A DNA stretch of 64,000 bases from Euclidia mi (Eukaryota > Arthropoda > Insecta > Lepidoptera > Erebidae): contig OX123190.2 of NCBI GenBank assembly GCA_944739405.2, positions 65,305,805 through 65,369,804 of the forward strand. The letters are read 5' to 3'. Shown here in pieces: positions 53,301 to 62,570 of this stretch. The notes beneath the pieces were generated by a model, which saw nothing but the letters and a program-made list of their open reading frames with translations, was not told the DNA's origin and ran no database searches. The position numbers and the translations under genes were made by a program. The first letter of the stretch is position 1. Each line of letters starts with the position of its first letter.

Positions 53301-55666
53301 CATCAACTTTTGACCCGCTCGGGTTAATAACGCCGGTGTTGATAACCGCCAAAATATTTATACAAAGACTTTTTACAGATAAAACCGATTGGGACGAACC
53401 ATTACCGAGATCGTTAGTTGACGAGTGGAATATGTTTTATAACGACATTGTTATACTTAACTCATTATCAGTACCGCGTCATGCTATTATACGTAATTGT
53501 ACCCAGATCGAATTACATGGGTTCGGGGATAGCTCAATGCTGGCCTATGGCGCAGCTATTTACTTACGATCCATTGATAAGGATAATAACATTAAGGTAC
53601 AACTATTATGCTCTAAATCAAGAATAGCGCGTAAAGAAACAATACCACGACTCGAACTACGCGCCGCGGCATTAGTAGCTTCACTTTATAATAAAGTTAA
53701 GAACGCGAGCAAAATCGAATTTCATAAAATCTATTTATGGTCGGACTCAACTATAGTTAAGTCATGGATAAGCAGTACTTGTCCAGATAAATTTCCCTTA
53801 TTCGTTAAAAACCGGGTGAAAGAAATACAAGCGATAACGGATACTAGTCATTGGCATTGGATTAGTTCTCAGGACAATCCTGCTGATATTATAACTCGTG
53901 GGATAGCAGCGAGCGCCTTGGGTCAGTGCAGGTTGTGGTGGCAGGGTCCTGCATGGCTGCAGAAGCCGCGCTCACAATGGCCGCAAACCAAAAGCCCACA
54001 TATAGTGAAGACCGAAAACCTAATTAATACCAAAACCGAATTTATTACAGAAACCAAAATAACCGAGAAATTAGAAACCGACAACAAAACAAAGACCGTA
54101 ACCGAAACCGAAATTGACACCGAAACCGAATCGATACTTTGCAATATCACAATGCAACCAGAAACACAGTCGTTTATGCAAAACTTGTTTTTAAAATATT
54201 CTAGTGATACTAAACTTATTCGAGTGTTCGCATATACTTTGAGATATATTCATAACCTAAAATTAAAGAATGAAAGATTAAACGGTCCATTAACCACGAA
54301 GGAAATAAATAGTTCATTAAATAAATTACTACAGTTTTCACAAAGAGAATCGTTTCCTAATGAGTACTTATTACTACAACAAAATAAACCTATTCTTAAA
54401 AGATCAAATTTACTAGCAATGAAACCATTCATGGAAGACGGTATAATTAGAGTAGGAGGACGATTGAGTAACTCACACTACTCACATAATAAGAAACATC
54501 CAATCATTTTACATCAGAAACATCCCCTTACAATCCTCATCGTACGAAACGAACACGAACGATTATTTCACGCTGGCCCTCAACTATTATTATCCTCGCT
54601 ACGAGAACGATTTTGGCCGATACATGGAAAGGGTCTAGTAAACAAAATAGTGCAAACTTGCGTAAAATGCTTCAGGGCCAGCCCACAGACAACTTCGCCT
54701 ATTATGGGCAATCTACCTACTGCCAGAGTCACACCATCCCCACCTTTCGATACAACGGGCATCGATTATGCGGGACCTTTCATGACGAGGGATCGGAGAG
54801 GTCGTGGTTACAAATGTTATAAATGTTATATTGGTGTATTCGTGTGTTTCAGTACGAAAGCTATTCATTTGGAACTAATATCGAGCTTGGAGTCCCAAGC
54901 ATTTATAGCAGCGCTACGGCGATTTATAGCACGCCGAGGTAAACCGCGGGTACTGGTGAGTGACAACGCTACTACCTTTATAGGATCAAAGAATGAGTTA
55001 GCCGATTTATACGAGTTTTTAAGGGTCTGTTCAGACGACATAACAACTTCCAATGCTAATGAAGGCATCCAGTGGAAGTTCTTACCTGTGTATACTCCTC
55101 ACATGGGGGGGCTACATGAAGCAGCCGTCAAAAGCTGCAAATATCATTTGAAACGCATTGTAGGTAACGCATTACTAACCTATGAAGAATTTTTAACCTA
55201 TTTAATTCAGATAGAAGGAATATTGAATTCTCGACCCCTTTGTCCTATTCCTAGCTCCAATTCCGATGACATCCTCACCCTCACGCCAGCACACTTTCTG
55301 ATCGGGAGGTCGATGACCTGCCTGCCCGACTACGATTACCAAGGCATACCATCAACCAAGCTAACACACTATCAACAAATTCAACAGATGAGACAGGATT
55401 TTTGGCGGTCCTGGTCTAGAGACTACGTAGGTCTCCTCCAACAACGCACCAAGTGGCGAGCTGCGAAGGGACCAAGTCTCAGCGTGGGAGCGGTAGTCCT
55501 CATCAAGAACGACAAACCACCGTATAGCTGGCAGCTGGGACGCATCACAGAAACTCACGATGGACGCGACAAGATATCCAGAGTAGCAACCATAAAAACT
55601 AACAGAGGACTCATCAAGCGAGCATTCAATAACATCTGCATACTACCGCTGAACGGTATCGACTAA
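50318..55666 (+). CDS. gag-pol: BEL/Pao Gag-Pol polyprotein, 1782 aa
   Basis: Single frame, as usual for BEL/Pao. Gag with a DUF1759-type capsid region (about 130-290, IILPTYDGTITQWIEF), zinc knuckles (CPNCNEGHFISLC about 347; CFNCFRSNHAIQNC about 379; CRTCKGKHHSLLH). Aspartic protease of the A17 type (LLDSGSQSNF about 494). Reverse transcriptase with YIDD at 893-896. RNase H (HGFGDSSMLAYG about 1067, LELRAAALV, LWSDSTIV about 1141). A Thr/Glu/Lys-rich linker (about 1228-1275). Integrase: HHCC finger about 1412-1455, catalytic region GIDYAGPF about 1481, SDNATTF about 1548, GGLHEAAVK about 1597. A DUF5641-type tail. The ATG at 50318 follows a 300-base leader. No stop or frameshift. Confidence 0.96.
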   Translation: MAEQKSETKLESADLQTLKRRRGIFKGKVTLFRKYLNSLTDDQPSADQLVELKLRTERIKLVFNDYELCQDSIETVCSDYEVQLQERESFETCYYEAVSLAMSYLPEDERSPELCTSTSTAIESKPDNHDNIKYPDIILPTYDGTITQWIEFRETFDAIINQSSLKSIQKYKYLRTCLKDSALEVIASLEFNESSYELAWKLLCERYNNPRIIIYNHLTLLFDIEPIPATATALRSLIDNISKHLRTINSLNVSVENWDVLVIFFLASKLDPSIQRKWEEKIGSKDLPTLQDFKTFLRMRADLLDTLKGPAHQSQSNNNKQMATRKAFLTTTAPPSQPKSKGNPIRCPNCNEGHFISLCPKFLALNLEARTRLIKRLRLCFNCFRSNHAIQNCQASRCRTCKGKHHSLLHNPAFTRHTHTTESDQTVTNQPNTPTSTLCHCQLQPGPGIPNIQSTVASFAQANRKQVTHNPVVLSTASVYINNNDNQRIKLKALLDSGSQSNFITHRAYEMLRVPKQNIKLEVRGFNDNITNVNNFCNLTIYSRDNTYSADMICYIVPNLCKLPQIDNLESISIPKKYLLADENYSMAGEIDMIIGAEQFYQLLCIGQHRLGKGLPILQKTRLGWVISGPVPMCHPTNSTTRCNLVVTEGSLLSSFHMGEERELSDDDTNQCEEIFRTHSRTADGSFVVTIPLKENPTSLGNSRHIAYKRLKNLEQRFHRNTDFKQSYINMMREFEQAGHMTKLQTPPDGPCVYLPHHAVVNYEKVTTPVRVVYDASCQTDNGLSLNDIQYKGSIAQDELFNLLIRFRVHTFVVCAEIKSMYTMIHINPNQRKLQCILWRENPNQPISTYTLNTLSFGLKSAPHLATRCLRQLALENMSRYPDAAAAIMTGFYIDDLSYTGEDEHKMGTTVKQLDKILQGANFHLRKWRSNSPIILNAISTIDNHPSQSQMTFGDGSSKVLGLAWCQLTDNLKFQLKPHQLTNPLTKRKALSILSSTFDPLGLITPVLITAKIFIQRLFTDKTDWDEPLPRSLVDEWNMFYNDIVILNSLSVPRHAIIRNCTQIELHGFGDSSMLAYGAAIYLRSIDKDNNIKVQLLCSKSRIARKETIPRLELRAAALVASLYNKVKNASKIEFHKIYLWSDSTIVKSWISSTCPDKFPLFVKNRVKEIQAITDTSHWHWISSQDNPADIITRGIAASALGQCRLWWQGPAWLQKPRSQWPQTKSPHIVKTENLINTKTEFITETKITEKLETDNKTKTVTETEIDTETESILCNITMQPETQSFMQNLFLKYSSDTKLIRVFAYTLRYIHNLKLKNERLNGPLTTKEINSSLNKLLQFSQRESFPNEYLLLQQNKPILKRSNLLAMKPFMEDGIIRVGGRLSNSHYSHNKKHPIILHQKHPLTILIVRNEHERLFHAGPQLLLSSLRERFWPIHGKGLVNKIVQTCVKCFRASPQTTSPIMGNLPTARVTPSPPFDTTGIDYAGPFMTRDRRGRGYKCYKCYIGVFVCFSTKAIHLELISSLESQAFIAALRRFIARRGKPRVLVSDNATTFIGSKNELADLYEFLRVCSDDITTSNANEGIQWKFLPVYTPHMGGLHEAAVKSCKYHLKRIVGNALLTYEEFLTYLIQIEGILNSRPLCPIPSSNSDDILTLTPAHFLIGRSMTCLPDYDYQGIPSTKLTHYQQIQQMRQDFWRSWSRDYVGLLQQRTKWRAAKGPSLSVGAVVLIKNDKPPYSWQLGRITETHDGRDKISRVATIKTNRGLIKRAFNNICILPLNGID

Positions 55667-56224
55667 CGAAATAACCTATAATCAAACCAACAGAAGGCTC
55701 AACTAGATAAGCATCTACAATCACCTATAATCAAACTAACGGAAGACTTAACTAGATGACAATCACCTGTAATCAACCCAACTGAAGAATCATCAAGAAG
55801 GAAGCTTCAACAACATCAGCAGCATCTACTTAGTATTTAAGTCGTATCATAACCCTAAAATGAAATTGTAACCTAAATTTGAAATAAATAATGTTTGGGT
55901 CTGTCGTTTCCTTCAAGGTATCACCTGTTTGTCGTGGTAATAACACAGAATAGGTAGGTAGGTACACAATTATATACATGAATACACTCTCCTACCCATC
56001 AGGTGGGCAGAGTACTTGTTTTTAATTTGTACACTGTAATAATCATAAACCTAATATAGTCATCACTCACATTCATACAACATTCATAACTCACTCAACA
56101 TAACTATAATTTAAATCCATTACATTATTACATAATGGGGTGTAACATACCTACCATTGTAAAACTATAGCATAGGTACCTAGATTATAAGTACAATCAG
56201 TTTGTAAAACTTTGGCCCGCAGCA
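55667..56224 (+). other. 3' untranslated region of the BEL/Pao element
   Basis: 558 bases with several imperfect repeats of AATCACCTATAATCAAACTA-like units at 55670-55780. No obvious polypurine tract before the 3' LTR (it reads TTTGGCCCGCAGCA). No coding. Confidence 0.6.
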
Positions 56225-56480
56225 TGTCTGAAGACAGCGCCATCTAGTGACCGAACGATGCACTAAATGGCTTGTTATGAGGTGTGCGCCGGCGGCACCG
56301 TAGGTACTTACCTAATTTAAAGACACTGCGTCAGATGTCGCTAGAGTCAAAGTTACCAGTAAGTAATTAAAGGATTTTGTATCTGTAGGTTCGCCAACGT
56401 CCATATCATATCGAATTACACGAGGACACAGTCAACATCGCATTTTATTTTTCCGCCCGTTCCATCCCGGCATTGTAACA
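56225..56480 (+). repeat. 3' LTR of the BEL/Pao element
   Basis: Reads the same as 49759-50014 over 256 bases; followed by TATGT. Confidence 0.95.
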
Positions 56481-57125
56481 TATGTGTAGCATTTAAAGGA
56501 AGGATGGACAGATTACAAGATTCGACAATACTACACAAGGAAGATGAGCGCGAATCCTTTTTCAACAGACAAGTGTTGAAATCACCCATGACTATGGTAT
56601 GACTGTAAGTAGGAGCTAGATTTTCTAAGATGCGTTCGAAAGAAGAGAAGTAATTTATACGACAGTTAGGGGAATAAAACCACCAAGCAGGACCTTGGTA
56701 TAAGCTAGATCTAGTTCCACGAAGAGATGCTCGCCGGCATTAAGTGGAGGAGGTTGTGCTGACATACTAACAACATTGAAAGGAATGTGTGCACGGAGAT
56801 AAATGGCAGCACCACCTCCACCACTCTCGGTACGATCATTTCTTATGAGTCGGAAATTAGGAAGAGAGTAAGAAACAGACGATAGGCAAGGTTTTAACCA
56901 AGATTCGGAAACAAGAATAGCGTGGATATTCTTACAGTCAAAAGTGGTCAGCATATCGGGGAAATGGGCCGGAATACTCTGAGCATTAATATGAACGACA
57001 TTAAAGTTCCCGGGTACATCGGCAAACTCACACTGTAAAGTTTCAGCAAGAGAAGGAATGCTTTCAAAACTACTGTAATGACTACTTGCAGAAAAGAAAC
57101 TATCGTTATCACTACTTAGTAACAT
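56481..57125 (-). pseudogene. LINE-C ORF2 N-terminus: endonuclease
   Basis: The minus strand opens at 57125 (MLLSSDNDSFF). An APE-type endonuclease is recognisable: VVHINAQSIPAHF (Asn of the QN-type motif), ILVSESWLKP (catalytic Glu), RNDRTESGGGGAAIYL. The frame ends at 56655 and the next frame, 56654-56481, shows IVMGDFNTCLL (GDFN motif), so there is a frameshift. The BEL/Pao element inserted directly after this point. Confidence 0.8.
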
Positions 57126-57907
57126 AATATAATATAATATAAAAATAAATATATAAATAAAATAATAACATTAAAAGTACTATCTAAGTTTGTCTAAACT
57201 TATCCACCTGCCAGTTGAGTGCTCACAAATTACAAAATTTAAAGAAAAACGTACAAATTGCACTGGTAGACGACAGAAAAAAAAATAAACATGAGTAAAA
57301 ATTATAAGATCTCTACGATATATCTGTAAATAGATAGGTACGAAAATTATAATTGTATCTTGCAACATCCGGGCATTGTCTTTGCTAGATAGGGAGTAAA
57401 TATTAATAAATAAATATCGTAGGAATTTTAAGGAACCAATTTAAACATAATTATACATATACGTATAAAGATAATTGAATACATAAATATAAAAAGTAAA
57501 ATGATGCAAAATGATGTATATATATATTTATAGGGAATAAATATTTAAATGCATAATAAAAGATTATTTTAGATACTGTGCTGTGAATAAGGACTTACCT
57601 ACTTATAATTCACAGCTCAGTTTCTACACGTTTCCGATTGTGACAACGAAACGCAGTTTGACATTGACAGCTATCAACTGTCGAACGTCAATAAACTCGT
57701 AAAGTTGAAAATAGTGAACAGCTAAGGAAGGTGGAATAATATTTACTAAGAAAAATTGATTAGTTTAGAAATCGGAAACAAAAGTAACAAAGTAGAAGGT
57801 ATTATTAAGAATTAGAGATATTAAAAGATAGGGTAAAAGTGTAAGATATATACATATAAAGTAAACAAACCACGGATGCCGCAACTACATACTGTGATAC
57901 ATGCTAC
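57126..57907 (-). other. LINE-C inter-ORF spacer
   Basis: AT-rich, contains (TATAA)n-like runs around 57125-57175. No coding content recognised between ORF1 and ORF2 of LINE-C. Confidence 0.45.
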
Positions 57908-58685
57908 CTATTTCTTCGTGGCCGCAGCTCGTTTGGTCTTCCCAGCCACTGGTTTTTCAGCTGTTGGTGTCTTTTGAGTGCCCGTCTTAATCCGGTTGAG
58001 ATCGCCAAGTGAAGAAATACGGTGCTGTGACCCGTCGGCGTCTAACACAAAAATATGACCTTCTCGTGTCCAACTCTTTGTGACGCCGATCCGGTGCCTT
58101 GCTGTCATGAATATGTCGTGCCGTGCCTAAGTCAGAAATTCAGACATAGTTTTGCCGCTACCTTTCAGTTTGGTCTTGGAGAACCAAACCTTGTCACGGA
58201 TCGCTGTTTGCTGGAACTTAACTAAAAGGGGTCTCGGCTTGTTTGACCCAGACGGACGGCCCATCCGGTGACTCCGCTTGATGTCATCCTTAGTGACCTC
58301 AGATAAATGGAGATCTCCTATGACATCTATGACTGTCTGAACGGGATCTTCATTTTTACATTCAGCGACACCATGTATTAGGAGCATTTTACGTCGGCTG
58401 CGCATCTCCATTCTGTCTACTTCGCATGCCAAGCAAAGCCAGGAAAGCTCCAATGGTCTCCATCACAAATGTCCGGAAGGTTAAAAAGTCGGCTGACAGA
58501 CTTGATAAACTGGGTGCATTGGTGTGTTTGGAAGTTTTTTGCAGTTCAGCCTCAAAGTTGGCCATGCGCTCCTCAATGCCAGCCATAGTGGTGGAAAATG
58601 AAGTTTTGATAGCCTCGACGCTGTCCATTACAATATTATGTGATAGTGCAAACTTGTTGTCTAGATTTATGAAGCAGGAATACAC
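57908..58685 (-). pseudogene. LINE-C ORF1, L1-like, frameshifted
   Basis: Three frames. 58685-58389: IKTSFSTTMAGIEERMANFE, a coiled-coil-like N-terminus. 58453-58127: RRKMLLIHGVAECKNEDPVQ with DDIKRSHRMGR, KPRPLLVKF and DKVWFSKTKLKGSG, which has the order and motifs of an L1-ORF1-type RNA-binding domain. 58108-57908: ARHRIGVTKSWTREGHIFV and a Lys/Ala-rich end. Frameshifts lie near 58390-58450, and a stop near 58127. A nucleic-acid chaperone role is inferred from the family. Pseudogene. Confidence 0.72.
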
Positions 58686-58700
58686 TTAACTGGTTGGTAT

Positions 58701-60091
58701 TTATGTTAACATAAAAATAATAACATTTATTATTAAAAAAATTATAAATTACTATTTTTAAATAATTAAAAATACAGAGTGAAAAATTTTTGATGTTGTT
58801 GATCTGACTACCCACGTGTATAGTTTCTTATTATATAAACGAATAAGGTCACTTAGGAAATTATGGCCGCAAGATTTTCACCATTAAATATAGGACCCAA
58901 TATTAAAAATATAAACGTCAAAATCTTACAGTGAGATCTTAGCATATTCGAGTTAAATGTACCCTCATCACAACGGTGCTTGAATAAGTGTTCAAGCACC
59001 ACAGTACTCAAAAAAAGTAACGGGTTGCAAATGCCGATGGACGATTAAAAACAAAATAGCTGGGTACACAAAATAGCCCTTGAGAAGCGCTTTTATTTTT
59101 TCTTGTGCTTCTTTTATCATTCGAAATAGTATTTTTTTTTTTCAATCTGTGCGAATCTGAAGTTCTAACTTTCAATACAGCGATGGCACGCCCAGTGTGT
59201 TCCATATTAAGAGTTAGCCAGCTGTTAGCAACGGCTAGCATTTTGTTCCAATTTTAAATTAGCCAGTTTGGTTTGCCAGTATTTTATCTTACTAGTGGTA
59301 ATTTTGTGTGAATTTCTTGTATACATATTCATTAGATCGTCAGAGAGAGATAGAGTATGCTTCTTATAGTTCTATGTGAAAAGGAATTATATTAGTAGTC
59401 CACACAGCAAAGTAGTCACATTACCAAATTTGTCAAATGCAGTGTTTTCGAGAACTAACAAAAACCTTCACTAGTAAATTATGTATCTACTACTAATTTA
59501 TTTACTAGACAAAACTCAGCTAATTATATATGTAGGCAAATGGTAATGTGCTGTTCGCTAAAAGACTATGTGAATATACAATATGATAACTTTTGCTGTG
59601 AAAGCTTTGTGCCAATCGTCATTTATATAATTAGTTTAAGAGATCCTGGAAATTTTCTAACATTTCACCATTTCTCAGAACCTGGGTCGCATGCTGTCGA
59701 ACAACACATAGCTTTCTTTACAAATTGTATGGTGCAGAGAGTCTTTTTATTGGGTAAACGTTATAAAGAAAAGTAATGTAGGCCGCGCACGTTAGCAAAA
59801 TGCGCACGTAAGCTAAAAGTCTGTACGTTAACCGTACACAAATTAATACCTTGATTTTAAATGTAAAAAGAAGAACGTGTATATAAACAAGACGAATAAT
59901 GTAAAATGCGGAGTCATCATTCGCTAGGAATGTTTTCTTTCACCTAACTCTTAAAATAAGTGAGTGACAAATCTACAAAAATATATGCTGTACATCCTTA
60001 TGTAGTCAGTAGTTTTTGAGATATAACACATATTCAAAACCGCAAATATTACTTTGTCATTCTTCTTCTTCTTGTCGTATCAATGGCGCTT
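58701..60091. other. Non-coding, nothing recognised
   Basis: AT-rich with T runs near 59124-59140. Open frames at 59008-59241 (minus) and 59540-59776 (plus) have no recognisable content. Confidence 0.35.
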
Positions 60092-60330
60092 TCACATGAC
60101 AGACGACCAGTATTCTGCTACAGCTATGGCATTGCTTGTGGCCTTATACAGCTCGGTCAAAGAGCATTTAACCGGACAGGAGGGGCAAGAAAGCAAGTGT
60201 GGCGTGTCCTGCCTTGGCGCTCCACAGTCGCACCGAACAGAGTCCTCAGCCACATAGCCCCATCTATACAGATTGTAACTGCAGCGACCCACTTGAGTTC
60301 GGAGTCGGTTTAGGGACTTTATCATTTATG
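60092..60330 (-). pseudogene. LINE-E ORF2 C-terminal cysteine region
   Basis: The minus-strand frame reads LNRLRTQVGRCSYNLYRWGY, then CDCGAPRQDTPHLLSCPSC, ending with AIAVAEYWSSVM. This is the terminal CCHC-like region of a LINE ORF2 (Jockey/I group type; compare the usual CxCG...H..CP arrangement). It is a short 3' fragment with no visible 3' tail. Confidence 0.7.
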
Positions 60331-62209
60331 CAAATACTATGACAAAATAGATATTTATGTTGGCAAAAAAGTGATAGGTAGTGATATCTGGCTAGGTGAA
60401 AGTAATGGGTATGTTGAGTGGATACCTCTACTATGGAACCCTTCATGTGCGAGTCCGACTCGCACTAGATTTGATTATTATAAAATATGATTGATATATT
60501 GTTATAAAATGTGACACTGCATATATACAGCGATGGATAGCACCGTAGGTGGAGAGAACAGCAGACTGCTACACAGAAGAGGGTTTAGAATTCAAACACA
60601 CGGGGCGATCCACGGTGTTTTCAAAGTTAAGAACGACTTAGAAATTTGACACTTATGACAATGTGACAGTATTAGGTCCACGGACCTTTAACACATGGTA
60701 ACAAATCTATGTGCTCTTTGCTAACCTTGTTGTTATACAGATCAATGTTTTAACAGAAAAAAAAATGTTTTATAACATTAGTTATGTTTGTTATTTAAAC
60801 TCACCCTGACTTTCACTTTGCTCTAACCCCTTATGCTGAATTCATTAGGTATGATCGTCACTGTCAGGAAGTCTGTGCCATCTGTAACAAGCAGAATAAT
60901 GGCAGTCAGTTATGTATATTGTATAATATTCTTGCTTGCCTATCTGAAACTAACTACTAACAAAACTACTGGACGCAAGAAAGACGAATATATATATATT
61001 TTTAATTTGTTTACGTAGCTGCAGGTATTCTCTAATAGGGATACTATCAAGTTTAGTTGTTACTATCAAGTAACACATTACTATGGATATAAGGCTGTCA
61101 GAAAATACCGATTACTAATGTACCAGTAATTTTAAAGTCTTGCCAAGCAACCAAATCTTTCATATTGCGTAATTTGAAAATATTGGCCAGCGGCTTACTC
61201 AGCTATAACGCAAGGGATGCATAATTGTCTCTTTGCTATTATACATTTTCATATCCGAACCAAATGATTTCTGGCACGAAAATATATGTTACTTTTTGAA
61301 GCGAGGATAAAAATCCTTACGTAATCAATGTACCTACTATCCCAATCATATTAGAATGTTTAGGATGTAAGCTGGTTAATTGTATAATATTTATTCAAGT
61401 TGGTTGGTTCAGACTCATATTGGACTACAGAATATATGGTTGTATGCTTTGTATTGTATCAAGCTACCTGGGAATAATCATTTTTTGTTTCCAACGTGAG
61501 TTTAGGCGCTGGAACTGAAACCATTTAGTATGTAACTAACGAGCAATTGATCCACGTGGAGAGCCTTGGGTGAGGCCAATGTCAAGCAGTGGACATCTTT
61601 TGGCTTAATAGAATATAATAGATTATTTGCCATCAATCTTGGTGATATATAATGTATATATGGTCTGAAATATAGATATATAATATATATAGCCTTGTAC
61701 TTTTTGTCATTTAGGCATGTATTGGTGCAGTGCAGATATGATTAAACTAGTAAACGTACCGCTTGATGGGTGCGATGCCGCCCCTTAGGATGGTAAAAGG
61801 AATAGGAGAATGTGCGGGTAAGGAAGAAGGAAAATGAGAAAGAGATGTGCCACTCTCACTCATCGGATGAAAGGTAACAATATAGATATTGTTACTTTTT
61901 TCTGTGAGAGGTTTGTGACTCCCCTTATGGTTATCAACCATATATATGGGTATCCCCATTGCTGTAATAATATCAGTAACTAGATAAGCTTGGGGTTACA
62001 TCCACGTTATTTAAGGCCACTGCTCTGCTACCGTAGCCCATAGCGTGATGTTATATAGCCTTTCCACGCTGAATGGGCCATTTAACAATGAAAGAATTAT
62101 CAAATCGGGCCAGTAGTGCCTGAGATTAGCGCGTTCATGCAAATAAATAAACAAACAAACCCTTTAGCTTTAAAATATGACTAGATAACTATGGGCCTCA
62201 TCCGAAACT
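60331..62209. other. Non-coding, degenerate repeats
   Basis: 60530-60605: a degenerate SINE-B-like tRNA head (CAGCGATGGATAGCACCG, CAGCAGACTGC). 61556-61610: an RTE-type 3' terminus (GGTGAGGCCAATGTCAAGCA, GTGGACATCTTTTGGCT). 61870-62155: a lepidopteran interspersed repeat (GTGACTCCCCTTATGGTTAT ... CAAATCGGGCCAGTAGTGCC, TGAGATTAGCGCGTTCA). No gene supported. Confidence 0.4.
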
Positions 62210-62570
62210 CAGGGTCACTCAGAGGGCGATGGAGAGAGCTAAGCTCGGAATTCCCCTGCGAAATCGAATTAGAAATGAAGAGATCCCCAGGAGAACCAAA
62301 GTCACCGACATAGCTCTCCAAATAGACTGAAGTGGCAATCGGCAGGGCGCATAGTGCGAAAAACCGATATCCGTTGGGGCGGGCGGGTTCTGGATTGGCG
62401 ACCACGTATCGGACGACGCAGCAGGGGTAGGCCTCCCGCAAGGTGGACCAACAATCTGGTTAAGATCGCGGGAAGCGGTTGGATGCAGGCGGCTCAAAAT
62501 CGGTCTGTGTGGAGAACCTTGGTGGAGGTCTATGTCCATCAGTGGACGTCTCTAGGCTGACATGATGACT
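62210..62570 (+). pseudogene. RTE-type LINE 3' end
   Basis: Reads RAMERAKLGIPLRNRIRNEE, RRTKVTDIAL, a stop near 62328, then GRRSRGRPPARWTNNLVKIA, AAQNRSVWRTLVEVYVHQW and a stop at 62560. This is the C-terminus of an RTE-clade endonuclease-reverse transcriptase. It continues directly into the 3' terminus GTCCATCAGTGGACGTCTCT and a (GATGA)-like tail. It sits inside the repeat at 61870-62600: GAGATTA and AAACTCTTTAG phrases occur on both sides (62118-62165; 62579-62612). Confidence 0.82.

Larger units (their letters stand above)
49759..56480 (+). mobile_element. Intact-looking BEL/Pao LTR retrotransposon (6.7 kb)
   Basis: Two 256-bp LTRs (49759-50014 and 56225-56480) that read identical, flanked by a perfect 5-bp duplication TATGT (49754-49758 and 56481-56485), with a primer-binding site and one uninterrupted 1782-codon gag-pol frame. 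LTRs begin TGTCTG and end GTAACA. It inserted into the endonuclease region of LINE-C in the opposite orientation. All signs point to a very recent insertion, so this is the best candidate in the window for an autonomous LTR element. Confidence 0.95.
42460..58700 (-). mobile_element. LINE-C, split by two nested LTR elements
   Basis: A minus-strand LINE whose parts, right to left, are ORF1 (58685 to 57908), a spacer, endonuclease (57125 to 56481), then BEL/Pao (56480-49759), endonuclease end and reverse transcriptase (49758 to 47935), then the gypsy-like element (47934-43307), ORF2 C-terminus (43306 to 42839) and 3' UTR with a (TATAC)n tail near 42460-42480. Subtracting the insertions leaves about 4.9 kb, a normal LINE length. 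Several frameshifts show it is the oldest layer. Confidence 0.88.
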
